Assembly: GCA_965368335.1 (NCBI GenBank)
Contig: CBDUMN010000010.1
Coordinates: 1-54,511, forward strand
DNA from: CBDUMN01 sp965368335
Lineage (GTDB): Bacteria > Pseudomonadota > Alphaproteobacteria > Rhodospirillales > JAPHRK01
Length of the DNA: 54,511 nucleotides
Direction: 5' to 3'
Within the stretch, counting starts at the first letter, position 1. The number at the start of each line of letters is the position of its first letter. The notes below the pieces were generated by a model. The model searched no databases. It was given only the letters and a program-made list of their open reading frames with translations, and was not told where the DNA came from. Made by a program: the position numbers and the translations under genes. Below are positions 23,849 to 31,178 of this stretch, piece after piece.

Positions 23849-25828
23849 TTAAACGCGTTCCCTGACGGCCTTGACGACGTTGTCCGCCGTTATGCCGAAG
23901 TGCTTGAAGAGTTCTCCACCCGGAGCCGAAGCGCCGAAGCCGGTCATGCCGACGAAACCGCCGTCGCGCCCGGTGTATTTCTCCCAGCCCATGGATAGAG
24001 CCGCTTCGACGGCCACGGCGGCCGTGCCGGGTTTGAGGACCTCATCCTGATATGCCTTGGACTGAGCATCGAAAAGCTCCCAGCAGGGCATGGAGACCAC
24101 GGCGGTCGGCACGCCGTCGGCCTGCAAAACATCGCGGGCTTCAAGAGCCAGCGAAACCTCCGAACCGGTCGCCAGGATGGTCGCCTTGCGCTCCCCGTCG
24201 GCCTCGGCCAGCACATAGCCGCCCTTGGCGCAGAGGTTTTCGTCCGTATGTTCGGTGCGTACCGCCGGGCAGCCCTGGCGGGTAAAGGCCATGGCTGAAG
24301 GCGTCTTTTTGTTTTGGATCGCCAGAGCCCAGCATTCCGCGCTTTCCACCGCATCGGCCGGACGGAAAACGTTGAGGTTGGGCATGGCGCGCAAGGAAGC
24401 CACCGTTTCCACCGGCTGGTGGGTCGGGCCGTCTTCGCCCACCCCGATGGAATCGTGGGTCAGCACGTAGGCGACCCGCTGTTCCATCAGCGAGGAAAGA
24501 CGCAAAGCGCCGCGCATGTAATCGACAAAGACCAGGAAGGTGCCGCCATAAGGCATGAACCCGCCGTGCAACGCCATGCCATTCATCATGGCGGCCATGC
24601 CGTGTTCGCGCACCCCATAGCGAATGTAACGTCCCGAGAAGTCCTCGGGCGTGACATCTTCGGTCGAGGGCGTCTTGGTTAGATTGGAGCCGGTCAAGTC
24701 GGCCGAACCGCCGATCATTTCGGGCACGGCGGCGGTAAACACGTTCAAGGCTTCCTGAGAGGCCTTACGGGTCGCCCAGCCGGGCTTTTCTTCGGCCAGC
24801 TTCTTCTTATAGTCGTTGACCACTTGATCGAAGTTCGCCGGCAGATCGCCGTTTACCATACGCTCAAATTCGGCTTTTTGGTCGGCGGGCAATGCATTGA
24901 GACGGGCTTCCCACTCGGCGCGTTCCTTCGCCCCTCGGTCGCCAATCTGCGCCCAACCGGCATAGACGTCGTCGGGCACCTCGAAAGGCGCATGGGGCCA
25001 ACCGCAGGCTTCGCGGGCGGCGATCAGTTCGTCATCACCCAGCGGCGCACCATGGGTGGCCGAAGTGCCTTCCTTGTTGGGAGCCCCCTTGCCGATAGTC
25101 GTCTTGCAGCCGATCAGCGAGGGTTGGCCAGTCTTGCGCGCCGCTTCGATGGCGGCGGCGACAGCGTCCATATCGTGACCGTCGACCGAGGCGACGTCCC
25201 AACCGCTGGCCTTGAAGCGGGCCAATTGGTCGTCGTTTGTCGTGACCGCCGTTTTACCGTCGATGCAAATGTCGTTGTCGTCCCAGAGCACGATCAGCTT
25301 GCCAAGGCTCAAACGTCCGGCCAGGGAAATCGCTTCCTGGCTGATCCCTTCCATCAGGCAGCCGTCACCGGCGATGACGTAGGTGTAGTGATCGACGATA
25401 TCGTCTCCGAAGCGGGCGTTTTGCAAACGCTCGGCCATAGCCATACCGACCGCCATGGTGATGCCCTGGCCGAGAGGCCCAGCGGTCGCCTCGATGCCCT
25501 GGGCATGACCGTATTCAGGGTGACCGGCGGTGATCGAACCGAGCTGACGGAAGTTTTTCACCTGGTCCATGGTCATGTCTTCGGTGCCCATCAGGTGGAG
25601 CAGCGAATAAAGCAGCATGGAACCGTGACCGGCGGAAAGGACGAAACGATCCCGGTCGGGCCATTTGGTCGCCTTGGGGTCGAATTTCATAAAGCGGGAA
25701 AACAGCGCTGTCGCAGCTTCTGCCATGCCCATGGGCATGCCTGGATGGCCCGAATTGGCCTTCTGCACCGCATCGGCGGAAAGAAACCGAATGGCATTCG
25801 CCATTTCTTTATTGGGTATTGCCGTCAT
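23849..25828 (-). CDS. tkt: Transketolase
   Basis: A 659-residue thiamine-diphosphate enzyme moving two-carbon units between sugar phosphates. It begins with the typical IRFLSADAVQKANSGHPGMPMGMA, then HPEYGHAQGIEATAGPLGQG, the TPP/Mg motif GDGCLMEGISQEA...WDDNDICIDG, GVREHGMAAMMNGMALHGG, THDSIGVGEDGPTHQP and the C-terminal GASAPGGELFKHFGIT. All are intact and the length is normal. AAGGAGAAC precedes the start. It is first in the tkt-fba series. The 276 bases upstream (25829-26104) hold the possible promoter and a short inverted repeat. Confidence 0.95.
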   Translation of the reverse strand: MTAIPNKEMANAIRFLSADAVQKANSGHPGMPMGMAEAATALFSRFMKFDPKATKWPDRDRFVLSAGHGSMLLYSLLHLMGTEDMTMDQVKNFRQLGSITAGHPEYGHAQGIEATAGPLGQGITMAVGMAMAERLQNARFGDDIVDHYTYVIAGDGCLMEGISQEAISLAGRLSLGKLIVLWDDNDICIDGKTAVTTNDDQLARFKASGWDVASVDGHDMDAVAAAIEAARKTGQPSLIGCKTTIGKGAPNKEGTSATHGAPLGDDELIAAREACGWPHAPFEVPDDVYAGWAQIGDRGAKERAEWEARLNALPADQKAEFERMVNGDLPANFDQVVNDYKKKLAEEKPGWATRKASQEALNVFTAAVPEMIGGSADLTGSNLTKTPSTEDVTPEDFSGRYIRYGVREHGMAAMMNGMALHGGFMPYGGTFLVFVDYMRGALRLSSLMEQRVAYVLTHDSIGVGEDGPTHQPVETVASLRAMPNLNVFRPADAVESAECWALAIQNKKTPSAMAFTRQGCPAVRTEHTDENLCAKGGYVLAEADGERKATILATGSEVSLALEARDVLQADGVPTAVVSMPCWELFDAQSKAYQDEVLKPGTAAVAVEAALSMGWEKYTGRDGGFVGMTGFGASAPGGELFKHFGITADNVVKAVRERV

Positions 25829-26056
25829 CGAGACGTTCTCCTTAACTCCGCCCCCTAAATCAAGAGGCCCTGAAATTCGCTTTCGCCCTTAGTCGAAAGG
25901 GGGAAAACCCCTCTCATTTGGGCATCTCTAACATGTCGATAGCGAGGCGTCGACAACCATTCGAACTCTATTATCCACACCTTTTACCGCCGATGATGAG
26001 GGGCAGCGGGCGGGAAGCGAAACACCCCTCCGGGCAGGCCCCTTAAAATCTTACGG

Positions 26057-26071
26057 GTGGGACTTTCCCAC
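26057..26071. other. Short inverted repeat downstream of the NarL-like gene
   Basis: GTGGGA-CTT-TCCCAC. The surrounding GGGTGGGACTTTCCCAC resembles the GGGTAGGACTCCCTACCC repeat at 26908, so the two flank the regulator gene. No T-run follows, so it is not an obvious terminator. Confidence 0.4.
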
Positions 26072-26104
26072 TCTACTGGGTAGGCCCTTGATTCCTATAC
26101 CTTC

Positions 26105-26734
26105 CTACCCTCCCTGACCCGACTTGAGGTAGCAGGCGACAGCCTGAGCCCGGTTGTGAACACCCAGCTTGCAATAGAGATTTTTGAGATGGAACTTTAC
26201 CGTGTTGAGCGAAATATCCAACTCATGGGCGATTTGTGCATTGGCTCGTCCATCGACCAGCGCGGCCAGCAATTCGTGCTCACGCCCGGTCAACGTTCCC
26301 AAAGGATCTTCGTCGCGGCGCGACAAATCCATGAAGGGAAAAACCATTCTCCCCCCGTCAATCGCAAGCAGCGTATCGATCAGACTGGCTGTCGGATCGC
26401 TCTTTAAAACAAAGCCCGCACCGCCTAGCTGCATAACGAGACGTGGAATGTCGGGAGCGGTATTGCCCGTATAGACAACGGCTTTCGGCGGCATATCGGT
26501 GTTCTTGATTTCCTCAAGCACCCGACGGCCGCCCATCTGCGGCATGTCCCAGCCAATGATGCAGATGTCGCACTTAAGGCGAAACAGCGAGCGAATAAAG
26601 CTCTCGCCCTCGGCAACGGTATCGACGACGCGGAATCGGCCGTCTTCGAGTAGAACCTGGGCCAGCCCCTTACGGACCAGCGGGTTCTTATCGACGATCA
26701 CAACATCGATGATTCGGTCTTGGGCCTGCCCCAT
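26105..26734 (-). CDS. NarL/FixJ-like regulator with degenerate receiver
   Basis: A 209-residue protein: a receiver-like domain (8-130) followed by a LuxR-type helix-turn-helix (145-205; LTGREHELLAALVDGRANAQIAHELDISLNTVKFHLKNLYCKLGVHNR). The receiver has lost its phosphorylation chemistry. The phospho-acceptor Asp is Gly61 in CIIGWDMPQMGG, and the acidic pair is Asp15-Lys16 (IVDKNP). The conserved Thr89 and Lys111 remain. It therefore probably works unphosphorylated or through partner binding. The neighbour upstream on the same strand is an Hpt protein with a similarly degenerate receiver. Because the DNA-binding half is intact, a functional pseudo-receiver regulator is more likely than a decaying gene. 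Confidence 0.85.
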   Translation of the reverse strand: MGQAQDRIIDVVIVDKNPLVRKGLAQVLLEDGRFRVVDTVAEGESFIRSLFRLKCDICIIGWDMPQMGGRRVLEEIKNTDMPPKAVVYTGNTAPDIPRLVMQLGGAGFVLKSDPTASLIDTLLAIDGGRMVFPFMDLSRRDEDPLGTLTGREHELLAALVDGRANAQIAHELDISLNTVKFHLKNLYCKLGVHNRAQAVACYLKSGQGG

Positions 26735-26765
26735 ACACCCGCGCTTCCCTAAACGTTCATCCCTA

Positions 26766-26825
26766 GAGCAGATCGTATTTATATTGAACCACCTGATGGT
26801 GAAATATGAATGCGTAAATCTGCTC
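26766..26825. other. 60-base dyad in the leader of the NarL-like gene
   Basis: GAGCAGAT (26766-26773) and ATCTGCTC (26818-26825) are perfect arms centred on the same point as CACC-TGAT-GGTG (26790-26801). It begins 31 bases before the ATG of the regulator, so it could be an operator or a 5'-leader hairpin. Confidence 0.45.
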
Positions 26826-26907
26826 GTTTCATTAGTTTTTAAGAGCGATTGACACCTTAATCAGTCTTGCAAGGCGATATAGATTAAGTTGATCGCTCTC
26901 TAATGGC

Positions 26908-26925
26908 GGGTAGGACTCCCTACCC
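26908..26925. other. Perfect inverted repeat GGGTAGG-ACTC-CCTACCC
   Basis: Seven-base arms in the 286-base gap between the Hpt and NarL-like genes. It is similar to the sequence at 26055-26071 beyond the other end of the NarL-like gene. Confidence 0.5.
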
Positions 26926-26970
26926 ATCCATATATTAGATTTTTATGATTTATAAATTGCACAAGAAGGG

Positions 26971-27012
26971 CGGGCTGTCAAATTGGTATTACCAAATTTT
27001 TTGTGCAGCCCG
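26971..27012 (-). other. Stem-loop after the Hpt gene
   Basis: CGGGCTG (26971-26977) pairs with CAGCCCG (27006-27012), enclosing a second dyad TTGGTA-T-TACCAA. GCACAA just outside and TTGTGC inside the right arm could pair as an alternative. It begins nine bases after the Hpt stop; there is no T-run, so it is a structured 3' end or spacer and not a clear terminator. Confidence 0.45.
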
Positions 27013-27020
27013 AAAAAGGA

Positions 27021-27806
27021 TCATTCAAAGACCTTCCAGCGGATCATTAATTCGCCCAACTTCTCGGTGAAATTCCGGGTCTTTTTAACCACGGAAACAC
27101 TTGGCGGCAGGCCCTGCAGGTGCCCATCGCCCTTTTCATAGGTCGTGAAAAGAACAATATGGATATCCTGGAGTGTCTCCACCACGCTGAACATCCGGCA
27201 GAACTCTCGTCCATCAAAGGGAGTCATCTCTTGATTGACGAAAACAATCTCAGGCTTGGTATCCTGAGCGATAGCCAGGGCTTGAACCGTGTCATAGGCA
27301 CGCATCACCTGAAAACCGCAAGCCAATAGCTCAGCGGCCACCAGCTTCCGCTGCGTCCCCGACGGCATAACCAGCAAAACGCTGATCGGATGCAATTCTT
27401 GTCGGCTGAATTGACGGCTTCGCCCAACGGGCAACGCAGAGAACAATTGGCGATAATCTTCGCCTGCGATGGTTTCGTTCGAGGAGATCAAGTCTTTCAT
27501 CAAGGCCAGATAGGCGCCAATGTCTCCAATATGCTCCCGCCCGACTTCATCGACATTTTTCAGGTAGTCCTCAAGCATATGGGCAACCCGCCCCGTCACC
27601 GGAAAACCGAAGGTCGCTCCCTGGCCTTTGATGTTGTGGATATAACGACGAATTCCAAGGAGAGATTCCTCAGCGTCATCCGGGTTTCCCGCCACCCACT
27701 CAAGCATCCCATCGATGTCTTCAAGCTGGTCTTGGGCCGTTTCAATGAACTCTTGGCGAAGCCGCTTCAGTATTTTGTCGTCGGCGGTATTATTATTTTC
27801 GGTCAT
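27021..27806 (-). CDS. Hpt domain fused to a degenerate receiver
   Basis: A 261-residue soluble signalling protein. Residues 12-110 form a histidine phosphotransfer bundle with His57 in YIHNIKGQGATFGF (HxxKG pattern). Residues 140-261 have the receiver fold, but the acidic pair is Met147-Pro148 (LLVMPSG) and the phospho-acceptor Asp is Asn191 in VFVNQEMTPFDG, so this domain should not accept phosphate. A Thr (LFTTYEK) and Lys (VVKKTRN) remain. The Hpt may exchange phosphate with another receiver while the pseudo-receiver binds a partner. GAGAGGGT precedes the start. The NarL-like gene lies 286 bases downstream on the same strand. Confidence 0.82.
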   Translation of the reverse strand: MTENNNTADDKILKRLRQEFIETAQDQLEDIDGMLEWVAGNPDDAEESLLGIRRYIHNIKGQGATFGFPVTGRVAHMLEDYLKNVDEVGREHIGDIGAYLALMKDLISSNETIAGEDYRQLFSALPVGRSRQFSRQELHPISVLLVMPSGTQRKLVAAELLACGFQVMRAYDTVQALAIAQDTKPEIVFVNQEMTPFDGREFCRMFSVVETLQDIHIVLFTTYEKGDGHLQGLPPSVSVVKKTRNFTEKLGELMIRWKVFE

Positions 27807-28026
27807 ACCCTCTCACCCACTGCTTTTATTTTTCTTTAAACAGGGACGCTCTTTCTTTCTCACCATAAGTTAGCGTCCTTTTTAGAAAAATGCAAAAGAG
27901 ACAAGGCGCACTTTTCCGTCCCAAACGGTCGATTTATTTCCATCTTAATTTGCGGTAGTCTCCCCTTCTATTCGCCCCTTTAAAAAGAACAGAAAAAACC
28001 GCCATCAGGAAAAACGAACCAGACGC

Positions 28027-29292
28027 ATGGATATAACCACCATCTACTTGGTGCAGGGCGGCTTGCTTGTCGTTTCAACGGTCGCCCTTTTCATCAACTG
28101 GCGCCTCAACGAAACAATCGAAGAAGCCAAATACTGGTTTTTTTCTCTTGGAACGGCAGTCTTCGGGGCTTTTCTATTCGGCCTCTTCGCCCAAATGCCG
28201 GATCAGGCGGTTCCCTGGGTACGCCTCATCATCACCATAGGAAATCTCGTCTACGCCTATAGCGCCATACTTCTCTATTCCGGGGCCTGCTGTGTTTTAA
28301 AGCGCCCTCTCCCCTCTTGGCGCGCGACCCTTTTTATTCTTGCCCTTATCGCCCTGGCCCTCATCCTCATTGACCAGCTCACCACTGAAAGACACATTTG
28401 GCGTGCCGCCGCATCGGCATCGACATTGGGGTTCATCAACGGCACCACGGCGATACTTCTCCTGCTTTCCAGCCGCTCTATGTTTTCACTGAAAAGGGTG
28501 GCCGGGGTTTTTATTGGAATCATGGCGCTCGCCCTGGCCGTTCGCGCCACCTTACTGGTTCTCACCGGACTGGGCGGTGAATATCCCGAGACTCTGGTCC
28601 TAACCGGCCCGATTTACGTCTCCACCTTGATGATTACCGGGTTCACCATCTCATTCATCCTGCTCACCGTCCGCAGTCTCCACCTACGCCTTGTGGAACT
28701 GGCCAATACCGACCCACTCACCGGCGTCCTCAATCGCCGGGCCTTTTACGACATTGCCCCACCCCTTGCCGCCAGCATGATACGCAATCGACACTGTGTG
28801 GGCATTGCCGTTGTCGACCTGGATCACTTCAAGAAGATCAACGACCGATACGGCCATGCGGCAGGCGATGAAATGCTTAAGCACTTCACTACAGTTGTCA
28901 CCCAGGCACTGAGAAAAGGCGATGTCTTCGCCCGATTCGGCGGAGAGGAGTTCGTCATTCTGTTAACCGGCGATACAAAGTCAAAAATCATTCAGGCGGC
29001 GGAACGCATCCGCACCATTTTTGCCGATTCCAGCATCACCACAAACGGAGAAACGATCAAAGCGACAGCAAGTTTCGGACTGTCGTTTATGCCCGCCGAC
29101 GATGATAATTTGGAAAAAATTCTCAATGCAGCCGACCGGGCGCTCTATGAGGCGAAACAGACGGGACGAAATAAAGTCGTCTGTTTTGAAGCCACATTTT
29201 CCCCTCATCTCGAATGCAGCCCCGCTAAAACGAAAGCCCCCACGGAAATCCGCGAGGGCTTTACAGAAAATGGGGCGGTAAATCGGACTTGA
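28027..29292 (+). CDS. Membrane diguanylate cyclase (GGDEF)
   Basis: A 421-residue inner-membrane protein with seven predicted helices (about 5-24, 37-55, 65-90, 100-117, 130-148, 157-178 and 195-215) as an uncharacterised sensor, followed by a GGDEF domain (228-385). The catalytic motif GGEEF is at 305-309. The product-inhibition site RKGD (RxxD) lies at 296-299, five residues before it, so the domain should make c-di-GMP and be feedback-inhibited. The last 20 codons run through the terminator hairpin of the opposing tRNA-His gene and the stop lies inside that tRNA, overlapping it by 22 bases. No strong ribosome site is seen. Confidence 0.87.
   Translation: MDITTIYLVQGGLLVVSTVALFINWRLNETIEEAKYWFFSLGTAVFGAFLFGLFAQMPDQAVPWVRLIITIGNLVYAYSAILLYSGACCVLKRPLPSWRATLFILALIALALILIDQLTTERHIWRAAASASTLGFINGTTAILLLLSSRSMFSLKRVAGVFIGIMALALAVRATLLVLTGLGGEYPETLVLTGPIYVSTLMITGFTISFILLTVRSLHLRLVELANTDPLTGVLNRRAFYDIAPPLAASMIRNRHCVGIAVVDLDHFKKINDRYGHAAGDEMLKHFTTVVTQALRKGDVFARFGGEEFVILLTGDTKSKIIQAAERIRTIFADSSITTNGETIKATASFGLSFMPADDDNLEKILNAADRALYEAKQTGRNKVVCFEATFSPHLECSPAKTKAPTEIREGFTENGAVNRT
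29233..29262 (-). terminator. Terminator of tRNA-His inside the GGDEF coding end
   Basis: Read on the minus strand, AAAGCCCTCGCGG pairs with CCGTGGGGGCTTT (13 pairs including two G.U) around ATTT, then CGTTTTAG. It starts eight bases after the tRNA CCA end. Confidence 0.75.
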
Positions 29293-29348
29293 ACCGACGA
29301 CCCCCTGAACCACAATCAGGTGCTCTAACCAACTGAGCTACTACCGCC
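29271..29348 (-). tRNA. tRNA-His (GTG anticodon)
   Basis: A 78-base cloverleaf including the encoded CCA. The anticodon loop is TTGTGGT with anticodon GTG, closed by CCTGA/TCAGG. The T-arm is GTCGG-TTCAAGT-CCGAT, and the D-arm is GCTC...GAGC. The extra 5' G (G-1) characteristic of tRNA-His is encoded and faces C73, giving U8-A9 in the standard places. The 3' end overlaps the stop codon of the converging GGDEF gene. Confidence 0.95.
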
Positions 29349-29459
29349 ATAGGCTTAAGGGCCGTTTAGTACTCCGCTCCTTTTCCCCAGTCAAGTTGAA
29401 TTGCGGGCTAAAATTCATTCCCTTGCCAGGGTTTCTTCGTGGAAACCTTTATGGGGCGC

Positions 29460-31025
29460 CTATTCCTTATCGGGCGCCCATTTCACAGCATAGAGATCAA
29501 AGCGGCGGTCTTTCAGGTTTTGCACCGTTCCCGAACGGCGCGCCTGTTGCAAATCGTCAAGCCGCAGATCGGCAAACGCCACCATTTCCACATTTGGCGT
29601 CGTATCGGCGGCGATCCCGTCACGCGAGAAAGGAAAATCGCAGGGCGTCAAAATGCAGCTTTGGGCATACTGAATATCCATATTGTCGACGTTCGGCAGG
29701 TTTCCCACATTACCCGCCAGAACCACATAGCATTGGTTTTCGACGGCACGGGCCTGACCGCAATAGCGCACCCGCAGGTAGCTCTGGCGCTCGTCTGTGC
29801 AGAACGGGACAAACAGAATTTGCGCCCCCTGATCGACCAGATGACGGGCCAACTCCGGGAACTCCGAATCGTAACAGATATTGACCCCGATCGGGCCGCA
29901 GTCCGTATGAATCGCCGACAATTCAGAAGCGCCCTCGATATGCCACCAATAGCGCTCGTTGGGCGTGGGATGAATTTTCGGCTGCCGGTGAATAGATCCA
30001 TCGCGCAGGCAAACGTAGCAGATATTCAAAATATCGCCGTTTTCCTCACGGGACGGATGCGACCCACCGATGATATTGATGTTGTAGCTGACCGCCAGCC
30101 TACTGAGCAGCTCTTTCAAGGGCTCCGTATAGCTGGTGAGATGAGCAATCGCTTCGGAAGCGGGTATCTGTTCATTCTCGATGGACAGCAATTGCAAGGT
30201 GAACAGTTCGGGAAAGACGGCGAAATCAGCCTTATAGTCGGCAACCACATCGATGAAGTATTCAACCTGATGGGCGAACTCCTCAAAGGACTTGACCCGC
30301 CGTTGCTGGTATTGAATCACGCCGATCCGCACCGAATCCGGAATGCGCCCCCTTTGGCGCTCCGTCAACGGCTGCATTTCAATGTATTTGCTGTTTCGCC
30401 ATTCGAGGTGAGCGGCATAGCCCTTTGATTCGCGATCTTCAGGAAAATAGCCGGGCAGCACGCCCAAAATTTCAAACCCGTTTCTGAGCTGGAAACTTAA
30501 GACCGTATCGCGCATGCGCTTTTCGACAACGGCATCGACATAAGCTTGGGCCGACCCCACCTGCTTCCATCGGCGCGCCAATCCCGGAATGCGCCCACCA
30601 AACACAATGCCTTTGAGATTGAGCTGTTCGGCCAGAGATTTGCGCGCCTGATACAACCGCTGACCTATGCGTAGTTGGCGAAAACCTGGATCGACAAAGA
30701 CTTCCACGCCATAAAGCCAGTCGCCTTCGGGATCGTGCCGCGAGGCATAGCCGTTGCCGGTGATCTCATTCCAAGTGTGTTTGCGGTGCGCCAGAGCTCC
30801 GTCGATACGGAAGGTCGCGCAGTAACCGACAACCTCGTCTTCATAAATCGCGACGAATTGGCCTTCGGGAAAGTTGTTGATATGCCCCCGCAATTGATTG
30901 CGACTATAAGGCGCAAATTCACCGTAGATTTTTCGGCTCAACTTTTGGACGGCGGTGACGTCCTTCAACAAGGCATTGCGGATAATTAAACGCGGTTTGG
31001 CTTCTTTTGTTTGGTTTTCCGGCAT
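29460..31025 (-). CDS. GNAT acetyltransferase fused to carbon-nitrogen hydrolase
   Basis: A 521-residue two-domain protein. Residues 12-215 are a GNAT fold (VEVFVDPGFRQLRIGQRLYQARKS is the acetyl-CoA binding part). Residues 232-515 are a nitrilase-superfamily amidase with the catalytic triad Glu273 (VFPELF), Lys350 (QPKIHPTPNE) and Cys384 (NICYDSEFPE). Such fusions are widespread in proteobacteria and of unknown substrate. The upstream gene on the same strand, 153 bases away, is a class I aminotransferase; omega-amidases of this superfamily often partner with glutamine transaminases, so a linked reaction is possible but unproven. Confidence 0.88.
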   Translation of the reverse strand: MPENQTKEAKPRLIIRNALLKDVTAVQKLSRKIYGEFAPYSRNQLRGHINNFPEGQFVAIYEDEVVGYCATFRIDGALAHRKHTWNEITGNGYASRHDPEGDWLYGVEVFVDPGFRQLRIGQRLYQARKSLAEQLNLKGIVFGGRIPGLARRWKQVGSAQAYVDAVVEKRMRDTVLSFQLRNGFEILGVLPGYFPEDRESKGYAAHLEWRNSKYIEMQPLTERQRGRIPDSVRIGVIQYQQRRVKSFEEFAHQVEYFIDVVADYKADFAVFPELFTLQLLSIENEQIPASEAIAHLTSYTEPLKELLSRLAVSYNINIIGGSHPSREENGDILNICYVCLRDGSIHRQPKIHPTPNERYWWHIEGASELSAIHTDCGPIGVNICYDSEFPELARHLVDQGAQILFVPFCTDERQSYLRVRYCGQARAVENQCYVVLAGNVGNLPNVDNMDIQYAQSCILTPCDFPFSRDGIAADTTPNVEMVAFADLRLDDLQQARRSGTVQNLKDRRFDLYAVKWAPDKE

Positions 31026-31178
31026 ATCATATCTCTTGTTTTTTTAATCCGAAAGGACAACCACGAAAGATGATATTTTAGCGTCGACTACAAAATGAAG
31101 CAGCCGGATTTAGTCGTCACAATGACTTTTTTTTCGACCTGGCTATTTTGTCGATCCACCACGACAGACCGAAGGCCA

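Noticed and set aside
22758..25828. A Calvin-cycle operon
   Set aside because: tkt, Calvin-type fba and rpe occur together, but there is no RuBisCO, phosphoribulokinase or cbbR. The pentose phosphate pathway explains the genes equally well.
24824..25858. Plus-strand frame of 344 codons, and similar ones opposite prpE (3384-4331), fba (22944-23843) and glnA (minus strand 34502-35470)
   Set aside because: All lie wholly opposite strongly conserved enzymes and show no family resemblance or ribosome site.
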